64,000 nucleotides of DNA from Caprimulgus europaeus. Lineage: Eukaryota; Chordata; Aves; Caprimulgiformes; Caprimulgidae. The stretch is taken from contig OU015525.1 of the NCBI GenBank assembly GCA_907165065.1, positions 41,894,037-41,958,036 of the forward strand, given 5' to 3'. This document shows, piece after piece, positions 26,653-37,561 of the stretch. The notes beneath the pieces were generated by a model that saw only the letters and a list, made by a program, of their open reading frames with translations, searched no databases and was not told the DNA's origin. Numbering within the stretch: the stretch's first letter is position 1; each line of letters begins with the position of its first letter. The translations under genes and the position numbers were made by a program.

Positions 26653-26855
26653 CTGAAATTCATCTTCCTGCCTGGGAAGAAACAGTTGCTTTCTGTTGTC
26701 CTTGCCAAGAGTTATTGGTTCAGCTACTCCTCTGTCTCCATATATCCAGAGAACAACAATTGCTTCAGTTCCTGTGTTTCCTGTCAGCGTTGACACTTTC
26801 CATTCATCATCTGAAGGAAGGAGACACTCACCACCTTGGGGATTTCTCATTTCCT
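26653..26855 (-). CDS. PLAT exon 16: linker and first half of PLAT3
   Basis: This 203-nt exon (acceptor ...tttcacAG, donor GTAGCT) is phase 1 in and phase 0 out. About 20 linker residues (EEMRNPQGGECLLPS...) precede DEWKVSTLTGNTGTEAIVVL, then WIYGDRGVAEPITLG, and it ends EDEFQ. The PLAT N-terminal half is clear; the extra 39 nt relative to the 164-nt PLAT1 and PLAT5 exons are the linker. Confidence 0.9.
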
Positions 26856-28457
26856 CTGTGAAATACAAAACATTAGTGGGAGATGAAAATCGACATGAAA
26901 CTGCCAGTCGCCGTTGTAACTTCAACACATAAGAAGACTATAACAGAGAGGGGACTGTATTTCTTCATAGCAAGTGAGATAGTCTGAAAAGATTGATTTA
27001 TGTTTCTTGTCTAGACCAAAATGTTCTGATTAGTTGAGCTACAGGAATCAACTGGAAAAGAATAAGTATGTCTTACATGCACTATCATCATCTTATTCTT
27101 TATACATGTTCTGGTACAGCGTAAGGATGCTATGATGCAGAACTACGGCCATTAAATCAATATTTCTGTTCCTTAGTCTGACATTTAGAAATTAGTAGAA
27201 TTACTTGTAAATACTCCGCTCATTCCTTGTGTTGTGACATTATTAGCAGAATCACATACCTGAGAATAGAGATAATTTTCATTTCAAATGAAAAAAAATC
27301 ATTCAGGAAATTAACTTTCTTCGAGTTAAATACTAATTGAATACTGTAAAATACTCAAAAAACCCTGTAATATATCTTTGCCCAACCATACTTGTTCATA
27401 CAGTGCCAGTATTAGGGCTAAGGCAGGTTCTGCACAAGTGAAACAATAGCAGCACAGTACTACTTTATGAATAATATTCACAGCTTAAATGGCTAATGAA
27501 ATACAATTCTGGAAAACATATCTTTCACTTCAGAATAGCACCTAGTGATTTTTTCATATACCCTTAAGAGAAAAAATAAATATATATATGCAAAGATGTC
27601 AAATGGCACCTCTGCACATGAGATATGACAAAATAGGCTCTTTTGAGATCACAGAATCATAGAATGATTTAGGTTGGAAGGGACCTTTAAAGGTCATCTA
27701 GTCCCAGGCCTTTGCAGTGAGCAGGGACATCTTCAAATAGATCAGGTTGCTCAGAGCCCCGTCCAGCCTGACCTTGAATTTAGTTTTCAGCATTCTAATC
27801 AAAGTGGAATTTACAAACATCAGATGTCTGGAAGAATACTTTTCAATAATGGAAGCACTGACCATGAAGTCCTCTCCCAAAGAGGGAGTCCTTGCCCCAT
27901 GTACTTTTAATCTGTTCTGACACAAGAGGCAGACATAAATCCTAAATTTGAAAAAAAATGAACCAACACATTGCCTCTATACTGTGCTCTCCAGGGGTTC
28001 CCAAACTGCTATTCATGAAGCCTTTTCATGCAATTGCAAAGAGATATTTTAATATGCTAACCATAATGAATATAATCAGTGCTGCAGATTAATTTTCTTT
28101 TGTATTCCCCAGCTCATTCTTCATCCCTTAAGTAGCTTGTTACAAAGCAAACTTTTGGAAGCCAGAGGCTCCAAACACGTAACGGAATTCACTTACAGTT
28201 TTTCAGAATTCAAAATAGCCACTGATATGGATTTGTTGAAGAATTCCCAGTGCATCACTCTCTATGTTCCTGTTGCACTATATACGTTATTATCAGAGCC
28301 CTTTGGTTTTTTATTTGCTTGATTAAAATACTGTACTGGGTTTCTCTGGGATGGAATTTTTCGCTTCACTTGTTAAACTGCCTTTACCACAAAGGGGAAA
28401 AAAAAAACAAAAAACAAAAACCACAGAAAAAAAAGTGATGTAAAAGCAATCACTCAC
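26856..28457 (-). other. Intron between PLAT exons 15 and 16
   Basis: About 1.6 kb; it contains a truncated CR1 in the same orientation as the gene (27649-27800). Nothing else is recognised. Confidence 0.6.
27649..27800 (-). mobile_element. CR1 LINE, short 3' end
   Basis: The plus strand begins CACAGAATCATAGAATG and continues GGTTGGAAGGGACC, the reverse complement of a CR1 3' terminus. The fragment fades out after about 150 bp. Confidence 0.9.
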
Positions 28458-28496
28458 CATCAGCAGAATAATGCCCAGCTAGTCCCTGAGGAATTA
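28458..28496 (-). CDS. PLAT exon 15: 39-nt phase-symmetric linker exon (tentative)
   Basis: Proposed from splice consensus: acceptor ...ccaaaatAG at 28497-28498 and a strong donor GTGAGTG at 28451-28457; phase 1/1. It encodes IPQGLAGHYSAD plus split codons at each end. Skipping it keeps frame between exons 14 and 16, so it may be optional. An ERV LTR fragment begins about 26 bp upstream of the acceptor, so its branch point may lie in LTR DNA. Confidence 0.55.
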
Positions 28497-28522
28497 CTAT
28501 TTTGGAAAAACTCCTCTCCAGT

Positions 28523-28794
28523 GTTATTGTTGTGCATGACAATACATGGTATGGAGTATCCCTTTGGTCAGTTGGGGTCACCTGTACCGCCTGTGTCCCT
28601 TCCTACCCTTTGCCATTGTCTACCCTCCCTACTTGCTGGGGGTGCTGAGTGAGAAACAGAGCTGTGCAAGCACTGTTCAGCAACAGCTAAAACACCGGTG
28701 TGTTATCAACACTGCTTTGGTCACCAGGCTAAACCACAGCACCAGACAGACTGCTATGAAGAAAATTAAGTCTATCCCAGCCAAGCCCAGTACA
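28523..28794 (+). mobile_element. Endogenous-retrovirus LTR, 3' fragment
   Basis: About 270 bp matching the 3' part of a related avian LTR by pattern ('ATGGTATGGAGTATCCCTTT', 'CACCGGTGTGTTATCAACAC'), ending CCCAGTACA. The 5' half is missing. It is antisense to the host gene and lies just upstream of tentative exon 15. Confidence 0.78.
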
Positions 28795-29077
28795 AATACT
28801 AAACAAAATAAAGCAACACCTATGATAGAAATTTGCAAAATTTATCTGACTATGTATGGTTGCTAGCACTAAAATATAAGTTTGAGGACAAAGTGAAAAA
28901 CGGTTTTGAATCCTTGAGACTTAAAAATAAACTCTTATGAGCAAAAAACTCCACATCCTGCTGAAACATTGCTGAAGAAAATTGGGTAAGTGAAGAAGGA
29001 TCAGTTCAATACTGAGACATGGTCCTGATTGTCCCTTTAAATTTTCTCAAATGCCACTTTTATCATATTAAATACAT

Positions 29078-29090
29078 GGGGGGGGGGGGG
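29078..29090 (+). repeat. Poly-G tract (13 bases)
   Basis: A G homopolymer in AT-rich intron DNA, followed by TTTC. On the transcribed RNA it would be a C run. Confidence 0.85.
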
Positions 29091-30807
29091 TTTCTTAAAA
29101 GTTGTACTCAAAAGGAATTATATAGTTGCTTGAACCATCAGGTGGTCCTACTGTTAAATCAACATGGTGACTAAAGCACTGAACCTGAATTATGATCCAC
29201 TAGCATTGAACTCTTAACCAATGTGAAATAACTGCTTAAGGAACTGCAAAGGAATTAGGATCTAGTACAAATTTCTATATTAAATAAGGACTAACTTCCA
29301 GAATCAGGGTAAATTTCAGCCTTGGTAAAGACTCTAAAATTTGGTTAATAATTTTTTTAAATATAGAGCTGACCTTTACAGTAGTGCTTCTAACAGTAGT
29401 AGTATGACTTTGAAATGGTTAGAGTGATTTAGAAACAGGCAATAGTGTCATAGTAATCAAAGTTCTTATTATATTCTTCATTGCAACTAAGTTATACTGA
29501 AAGAAAAAAGAAAATCCAGATTCCAAAAATAAAGCAAAAGGCAAACATCTTGTGCTTACCTGAATAAAAACTTAATTACACTTGTCTTTCAGTGACTGAA
29601 ACAACAGAACTATAGCAAAGTAGTTGCTTTAGTTTAATACTTTTGAGAACTTGACTATATGACTTTCTGTAACTGTAGTTACTGGGCTCCTCACCTGTAA
29701 CTCTGACAGCTAGAGTTCCTTCCAGCTATCTAAAACCACATCTTTCTTATAGTAAAGGTATGAAGATTTTCACAAAATGCACAATTATTCAAGAAGCAAA
29801 AGGAATCCCAGGCTGATCCATATGCTTAGCACAAGAATTCCATACTCTGGCTACTGCTACCCAAAGCAGCTACTGCAACCTCAGACTACTACCTTTTGAA
29901 AACAATTTTAATGCACAAACAATTCACAGGCTTTGAATTGTTTTTGTCTCATAATTTATTGGCTCTTCTTACTAATGGAAATCAGTAGCATTGATTTACT
30001 ACAGGCTAAAAATATTCTGGTTTGAAAAGAGGATTTGACGGTTACCCTGCATTAGTCATGGGAGTTTACATGCTTCATGACACCATGCTGTAAATCTATT
30101 GAAACAAAAATTCATTCTGATCACAATCCTTCACACAGTTTAATAAAAGTTACCCTATTTTTTATTTACTTATCCTAAATCTAAAACAAAAAGAAAATTA
30201 TCTTGTCCTGTAAGATCATATGATGGAGTGACACTTTTTTAAATGAATCATCAGAAAAACTAATCTCTAGAGCAGAAACTTGGACAATAAAGTTGATGCA
30301 TTTTTATTACATCTTTTTGTATCATTTCCAATGTAAACCAAATGGAAATGAGAACAGATTTTATTTGTAACTTATTTTCTAAGTAAAATATATTAAAAAT
30401 TAATAGTAACTGACAGTATTCCAGACATATAGGAAAGGAGTGTAAAGGGTATAGAAATAATTTCTCAGAGACATAATTTGTTAATACCAAACCACAAAGA
30501 TGTTCTCAACATCACAGACTGCATTTGTGTCTTGGAAGCTAATGACATCTCTCCCTTTGCTTTCACCAGAACACACAGACATATTTTCATCATTGAAATT
30601 TTACCATGATTTGAGAAACACAAGGAACAAGCAAAGAGGAAATCCCCAGTACCAAGTAATTTGGTAATTCCCTTAAGAGTCTTGCATGCTTACTAGTTGA
30701 CACATAATAGGACACAAGCCTATGTTTTCAGCAGGGCTGTTGATTATGGCTTGCTTTTGCAACTTAGAAGAGTAAAAAGGGGTTCAAAAAACCTCACAAT
30801 TTTTGTT

Positions 30808-31110
30808 TTATCTTTTTAGTGTCTTCTGCTTCATCTCCTTTATCCCTAGATTTTGCAGTCCTCTAATCATATATATATTATTTCCCTTCTGGTTTGGGCA
30901 GTACATTTGATCAGTCTTGAGTCTATAATGTGGGTCAGCTAAAATGTGTTTTGAGACTTGTCTCTGACACTCCAATATCTTCATCCTGGGAGCAGTTAAG
31001 TAGAAGCTGGGACCTGCTATCATCCTTTCAACAGTGAAACAAGTTTCTTGAGGAACAGAGAGCTCGCACAGCAGCAGGAGAAGCCCTAACCACTGTAGCA
31101 CAATTTTCAC
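30808..31110 (-). CDS. Hypothetical 100-codon ORF with signal-peptide-like start
   Basis: The frame starts MKIVLQWLGLLLLLCELSVP, a textbook-looking n/h-region, followed by about 80 residues with three cysteines and no known motif. It lies within a PLAT-gene intron on the same strand. No promoter, conserved domain or splice structure is evident; it may be chance or a decayed insert. Confidence 0.15.
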   Translation of the reverse strand: MKIVLQWLGLLLLLCELSVPQETCFTVERMIAGPSFYLTAPRMKILECQRQVSKHILADPHYRLKTDQMYCPNQKGNNIYMIRGLQNLGIKEMKQKTLKR

Positions 31111-32910
31111 AGCTTTCAGTTTAATTAATTGTAATTAAATACTTATTTTTGAAAACAACCAAAATGGAGCTACCAGTTAGCAGACACAGACATAAAAAAG
31201 ATGGCCTGATCAGCCTAAGGGTTAATCTGCTCCGAGTTTGGATACTAAGCATGCTGCTGGACTGTATATTCAATAGCAACATCATCCTTTTTCGAATGTT
31301 AACTGGGAGTGAAAAAAGTAAATGAGTGCTCAATGAATATTAGTTTAAAAAATAAGGCTCACCTCTACATGTCAAAAGTCCATTACCTTTACAGTATTCT
31401 AAGTGAAAATATCTACTAAAAATGAGCATTTTCTTTGAAGGGCAGAGTAACTTTGATATTTCTATTCATTTTGCATAAGCTTACAAATGTCAGAAATACT
31501 TCTTACAAAGTGCTGTAGACTCTATGCAACCAATTTCACAGCAGATATTACTTCTATAAGAGAATCCTTTCTATCCAACCCTAAAAACATCCAGTCTCTT
31601 TGAAAACAGGTTTGATGGCTTCTATATTGTTGCCATGGCTTTCAAACACGGCATATCTCACCAGATGCTGACAACCCACAACACTTTGGGAAGGCTTTGT
31701 GACACAATGATACAACATGAAGCCTGACAGATTAGAAGCAGAAAGTGGATGTTTTGAGCTAAGAATTGAAACAACTTAGCCAGAAACAATTAACAGTCAT
31801 TAATAATAATCCATGCCTATGTTTTGAATTTTGAATTAAGGATACTTCAGTTCAACTGAATTTATTAAAAATCTTTCCTGATATGTAGCATGCAGTATAA
31901 TACTTCACATTATACCCTATGAACATGTATGCCATATGTGATACCTTGTTCACATTTCCAGACTTTTCATGTACACTTGAGGTAGCAGTTTGAGGACCAA
32001 GCTCAAAACCAAATCAGCAACCCACCTGAATTAGTTGCTACATGAATGGCTTCAGGACTACCTCTAGCCGATTAAGTGTGTTTCCCATGGCAGAAGCTCT
32101 AATATAATCTTGTAACAGGTAACAGATATTTTTCCACCATGTGAATGTGCTTCAGTATGCCATGTGGAGCTAAATAGTTTACATTTATCCCATTTGCTTT
32201 TTATGGTGATGCAGCACAATCCAGGCTGTGCAGACAGGGTCCTTGGCAGAGAGGCAGGAAGCAAACATGATCATCCCCACTCCTTAAGAGATGTATCATT
32301 CCCTGTTTTGTTTAGTTCCTTAGTCACACCTTCTTTGGTTCCTAGGATGTTGAATACTCCTGTAAGATTTTTGAGTTGAGGAAATTGTCTTAGATTATTT
32401 ATGCAACTTCTGTAACTAAAGAAGAAAGTGGTTGGTTGTTCTAGTAAAACACATCTGGTAGACTATAACTCCAGAAGCATGACCCGAACATTGTTTATCT
32501 ATTCCTACCTGCCTAAACATAGGTATAAAGGTAGCATGTAGTGCACCAGTGAATCACAATCCTTCCCCTAGCGAATCATAAAGCAGAAAACATAAGTGTG
32601 AGAGAGAGCATAAACAAGAAATATTCCATTACTTTCAGTGAGCTTTGGATTGGGCTCTGCATCATATAAATCTCTTAATTTCCACAGAAATAGCCCTTAT
32701 GATGGATGGCTGCTTACTTTTAGGAAAAAAAAAAGGTAAAGTGAAATTATTCAACAGTTACATGATGATTGTTGCCTTATTAATAAACCACCACATTCCA
32801 ATGTCCTTTCAAAAAACAATAACCAGTAATATGTAAGTCACTGCAAATGTGCATGGAGGATGGGCATAACACAATGCTACAACACAACTGGTTTGTAAAC
32901 TATTGCTTAC

Positions 32911-33042
32911 TTGAGAGTGGAAGAGGTGAAAGGTTTTGAGGTACTGGCTTCTTGGCTTTTACTGCTTGGAGCTGAGATTCTCTAAAGTCTTTCTTCTTTT
33001 GATTGGGTGCTGCAGATGTTCCCATAGGCTCTTCCCAGCCAA
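32911..33042 (-). CDS. PLAT exon 14: Lys/Pro-rich linker after the trefoil pair
   Basis: This 132-nt exon (acceptor ...gttttAG, donor GTAAGC) is phase 1/1. It encodes GWEEPMGTSAAPNQKKKDFR followed by a Gln/Lys/Pro-rich stretch and LSPLPLS. Composition suggests a flexible basic linker. Frame and phase fit both neighbours. Confidence 0.83.
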
Positions 33043-34684
33043 CTAAAACAACAAAATGTCAATTCTATCACTAGCTACAAACCATTTGCTTTTTCTTGCT
33101 TGGAAGCTTCCCATCTGTTCAGTGATGGACACTGATAACAAATCTCAAAGCTGTTCAACACAGTGGACACCAAATCTTTTCTCTATGCATTGCACAGCCA
33201 CCAGCTATTTTTAACTTTTATTGTTAGCAGCATGCCACAAAAAGTGGAAAAAAGTGGTATAACAATAAAAGTCCATCTACTGCTTTGAAAATCTAAGTAA
33301 CAATTTAACAATGATGTATGAATAAAATGAAATAAAATTTAATTTTCCACAAGATAACCTTCTCCATCCTCCTGATGTTTCCTTTCTTAAGAGTGGGAAA
33401 GCTGAAATAAAAACTGCTAGAGGCCATTTCTGATAAGATCAAGTGACAAATAGAAAATCTTGGTTGTTTTCATAGCAAATATTAGCTCCTTCTGTCTTCC
33501 TTTTACTGAGTAACAAGGATTAAGGAAAACTCAAGCCTGTAATGAAGTAACATTTAGCTCTATTTTAATGGCATCAGTAAGCACTGCTTCATTGACAATT
33601 TCCATTGACAGCCCTGCTCTTCCACAAAATAATAAAGGAAAATACTTTCCTCATTTCTACAAGGACATAGTGAGTGACATATTCTTGCCACCTTGTGGTA
33701 AGTAGGGACTGAATGGTAGGGATGACATTACAGCAACTTTCATAATGCTTCTGTATGTCTCGGTCACAGTATATGTAAAACAGCTAATAAGAAGACTGGT
33801 TGTACATTTTGATACTTCCCCTTTGCTGGTCAAAGCACTCAAGATGACCCTGTACTGCTTGTGTCTGGCAATTATCTGACCAAATTCTCAATTCTGAACT
33901 GACTGCCAGTTTGGCATTTTCATTTCTTGATCTCTGTGACTCTGTTCACCAGATAAGAATACAATACTGTAACTCCACTGTTTTCTGCAGTTACAATCCA
34001 AATCAGCTGGCTATGTTTGGTAACCAATTGTTCACCAAATTAAAAACTTCATTTTCCTGAAGGAGAACAGACAAGCAGACAATCCAGTGATGGTGATCCA
34101 GGGTATGCTGAGAGCTATTTTCTGAGTCCTGGATAGTTGACTAGAACAGGTCAGCTCCCTAGTGAGGGAGCTTTTTGACTGCAATATCTCTCGAATCTGA
34201 CTATGGGACAGAAGAATCACATAATCAATATACTAGTGGGGAAAGTACAATGTATTTTGCACCATTAAAAAGAAACTGAACACTGCCAAGCAGGCACACT
34301 CTAAAGACTACTACTTTCCCTATAAAATCAGGAAAGACTGTGGTATAGCTAACAGCAAGACACCATCTTCCAGTTTTCCATAATCTGTGGTCAGAATGGG
34401 GAATAGACCCAGAAAGTCAATTGCATCTCTAACTTGTCACCTATTTCGATTCTTATGCTCAAAAGTTTATTTGTTCAGTTCAAAAACAGATTTCTTCTGC
34501 ATCATTTATTATTATAAAAAGAAAGAAATTAGGAAAAATTGACTAGCTGTGTAGGAGAAATTAAGTGTGGGCATAACAAATTTTCACCTGTAAAATTACT
34601 GAAACACAACAGATTTGCTTAGAATTTGTCATTCGGAAACACAAATCACTAAAGTAAACTGCAGAATATTAAGAAATTACATAC
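33043..34684 (-). other. Intron between PLAT exons 13 and 14
   Basis: About 1.6 kb without a recognised repeat or exon; the ORFs at 33657-33842 and 34032-34220 have no family pattern. Confidence 0.6.
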
Positions 34685-34862
34685 ATTTGATGACCTGTGG
34701 GTAGAAAAAGATGTTTCTCTCTCCAGTGTTAATGACTGGTTTAGTCTGGCCATCTGGCAGGAGACCAACATATATCCCTTTATTTTGCACTGATTCTAGA
34801 CTTATAGATCCAGTTTCCAAATTCTTCTGAATTTTAAAGTGGCAGTATTCATCACCTGTGCC
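34685..34862 (-). CDS. PLAT exon 13: beta-trefoil-like unit 2, last part
   Basis: This 178-nt exon (acceptor ...ttttctAG, donor GTATGT) is phase 0 in and phase 1 out. The peptide begins GTGDEYCHFKIQKNLETGSI, continues SLESVQNKGIYVGLLPDGQT and ends with YPQVIK. It supplies the last trefoil hairpin ('isLeSvqn.giyvgl.pdGq...'). Confidence 0.9.
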
Positions 34863-35942
34863 CTAGAAAATAGAAAACAGAAATGCAAATTCAACAACTG
34901 ATAGTAGCTAGGCAAATTGGGTGTTTCTTAAGAGTTAAATGTTACTAACTTCTAATAACATTTCAGGTTAACTTTAGGTGCTTCACAATGTCCTCCATTA
35001 TTACCCACACACGTATATAGATGTGTCTTGACCTTGCTTACTCCTTTGTGAACAGAAAGACTGATCACATAATTTGAGCAAGCAAAAGACTGTATATGAA
35101 AGCATTCTGACTTCTGTTAGGATTTAGGCAAAGTCTAGGATATAACCAAAGGATTTTCCCACTCAATTAACTTACATCTTAATTATTCATTAGTGGGTTT
35201 TATCATCAATTTATTTTAGACTCAATACCACTGAACATGTTTGTACTCTGCCACATTCAAAACAATTATATCATTTCATATCAAAAACCAAACACTGCAT
35301 TAGTAAACATTGAGTCAAATGAGCAAATACTAATGTCTCATTCTTTTTTACTCTCAAATGTAAAACTGCAATAGCATCTCCTAGCAGGTGGAGAATGTTA
35401 CAGGTCCAACAACCAGAATATTCAACCGTCCCCCAAGCCTAGTTTTATTACTAAATACACAGGCTACTGGTGAGGCATTTCAAGGATAAACACTATGTGG
35501 TTGTCTGATGAAGCAAAAAAAAAAAATCAAGCTCTTCATTTCAGACAAAACAGAGTAATTTGTAAAAGCAAGGATGCCAATATAATTTCAACATCTTCCA
35601 AACACACACCAGTATAACTGTGATTGTTTAATAAAAATCAAATTAGCACAACCAAATCTTGATAGAGAGTCATCAGCTATCTAATAGCAAATAAATTTAA
35701 GCTAAGTTCACATTCTCAATAGTTTAAAAATATAATCAGAGCTTTACAATCAAGTGCCAAATAGCTTCTCTTGCTATATTTGCTATCTTTCCTCGGGCAA
35801 ATGAAGAAAAAGATCTGAAAAAAATTAAATCTTAACAATGTTTTATCCCATTTTTATCCAAGCAAGTAAAAAATATTCTCTGCTATCACTGACAATTTAC
35901 TCAAACTATCTGCAGAGGGAAATACAAACAAAAACTGCTTAC
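34863..35942 (-). other. Intron between PLAT exons 12 and 13
   Basis: About 1.1 kb, AT-rich; I see nothing in it. Confidence 0.6.
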
Positions 35943-36155
35943 TGTTCCATCACACTGGTCATCTTTGATCTTCAGATACATTCTTGGGTTTCTCACACTT
36001 TCAAACATGCATACTCCAGAGCAGACTTTATGCACTTTCCAGTAGGATTCCTGCTGCTGCTGACCTGCTCCACTGCAGCTCCCATCAGGTCTGAGGGACA
36101 GAGCCTGGCAGAAGCTTGTGTTGAGCAGAATGATGGCATCATGGTGAAACACACC
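35943..36155 (-). CDS. PLAT exon 12: beta-trefoil-like unit 2, first part
   Basis: This 213-nt, phase 0/0 exon (acceptor ...gatctgaAG, donor GTAAGC) starts GVFHHDAIILLNTSFCQALS, continues with LRPDGSC and a QQQQ run, then YWKVHKVCSGVCMFESVRNP and ends CDGT. Two hairpins of the trefoil pattern ('iiLl.t..cqaL.l.pDGsc....' and 'g.cmFeSv.n..myLki') are visible. Confidence 0.92.
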
Positions 36156-37387
36156 CTTCAGATCAGAGACAAGAAGTTCTTTGTGAATAGCACAGCTTTT
36201 CTCCATATTAAACTTTGGCTTTATAATGTGCATACTGGTTTATTTTAAGCCCTTATTAATGTATTTCCATGCATAAAATGTGAATGAACAAGTCCCAAGT
36301 AATGTAAGTATACATCCAACCTTTGAATATTTGCTGCTTTCTGTGCAGACACTAACCTGGATAGTGGAAATCCTTCCCTACTCTACAGCTTCTCTGCTTT
36401 TTATTGCTCAGCAGCGCAGCACATCCAGAGCACAAGGAGCACGGCAAGCTAAGGAACTTGTTCCCTTTTCAAATTAAGTAATGTCCCATGCAGTTCTCCT
36501 GTATGTACCTACCTTCCTACTTTTACTAAAAAGTTGAGAGATGCATCTTTTCTGTGCAGCAGCCCACCCTGTTTGCCTACAGCAGCTGCAGTACCAGCAC
36601 CGCCCACCCTAGGGGAGCAGTAAAGGAAACTTCTCAAGTGCCGCCTACCTGTTACGCTGTAATTTAGCTCCACCTGGTGGAAGAGGATCACTCTTTTAGT
36701 TTGCAATCCTCTGAAGTGTGATTAGATACAATCTGCTTTATAACAGTAAATTTTAGAAGACTCTTCTTAATTTCCCTCTGCTCACCTGTGGTGGTTTCAC
36801 TCCTTCAGCTTGCAGCCAAACACAGTTGTTCACTCACTCTCCCCCCTCCCCAGGGAGTAAAGGAGAGAATTGGAAGGGTAAAAGTAAGAAAACTCTTGGG
36901 TTGAGATAAAAACAAGTTACTAATTTAAATATAATAATAATATAATATGCAAATGAGTGATGCACAGTGCAGTCGTTCACCACCTGCCAACTGATGCCCA
37001 GGCTGTTCCTGGAGCAGAGACAGTCCTGAAAACAAAACCACAATACTGGAAGAACGAGCTTAAGCAATCCCTGAGACAATACCCCTGCTTTCTGGTCAGC
37101 CCTGGTTAATATACTGACATGACGTGATATGATACGGAATATCTCATTGGCACATCCAAATGCCAATTTTGGGTTTTGCTAATTACTACGATCCCTCGCT
37201 CCCAGTCCTATCTACCTGCAAACCAGCTAAACACAATGACCTTGGGCATCCAGCAGCAACTAATAACATTAGTACTTTACCAACATTGTTCTCATAACAA
37301 ATCCCATACTGAAATCAAACCACAGCTATCCTAGCTACTAAGAAGAAAATTAACTCTATCCTAGCAAAACCAGGACACCACCTTTAC
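36156..37387 (-). other. Intron between PLAT exons 11 and 12
   Basis: About 1.2 kb, nearly half of it the LTR at 36787-37377. The remainder shows nothing recognisable. Confidence 0.65.
36787..37377 (+). mobile_element. Endogenous-retrovirus LTR, near-complete solo LTR
   Basis: A 591-bp element begins TGTGGTGGTTTCAC and ends AAACCAGGACA (TG...CA). Both ends and internal segments such as 'TGGGTTGAGATAAAAAC' resemble a common avian ERV LTR family that I recognise by pattern. Flanks are TCACC on the left and CCACC on the right, an imperfect 5-bp (4-bp exact) target duplication. No retroviral genes flank it, so it is a solo LTR. Orientation is antisense to the PLAT gene. Confidence 0.85.
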
Positions 37388-37561
37388 CTTGACATGCACA
37401 ACAAATTCTTTGGAAAGTTCAGCGTATCCTGTTGTTTCATCCGGGACTTTGCCTTGAAGATTGAACGTAACAGTGTCACCTGGGCTCCTGGCAGACTCAA
37501 GAATGGCACAACCATTTGGCTGAAGGTGAACACGGAGCTCACAGCAAGTCTCCTCTTTGCT
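37388..37561 (-). CDS. PLAT exon 11: beta-trefoil-like unit 1, last repeat
   Basis: This 174-nt, phase 0/0 exon (acceptor ...ttattAG, donor GTAAAG) starts SKEETCCELRVHLQPNGCAI, continues through LESARSPGDTVTFNLQGKV and ends KEFVVHVK. It has the third trefoil hairpin pattern ('c.L.v......c.iLeSa..pg..v.f...G'). Its 5' splice site at 37386-37387 has only 10 bp of intron before an LTR insertion. Confidence 0.92.

Larger units (their letters stand above)
28497..32910 (-). other. Intron between PLAT exons 14 and 15
   Basis: About 4.4 kb. It contains an LTR fragment (28523-28794), a run of 13 Gs (29078-29090), and a minus-strand 100-codon ORF with a signal-peptide-like start (30808-31110). No PLAT-type exon is seen. 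Confidence 0.6.

Noticed and set aside
35838..36248. 136-codon plus-strand ORF
   Set aside because: It is the antisense shadow of the beta-trefoil exon at 35943-36155.
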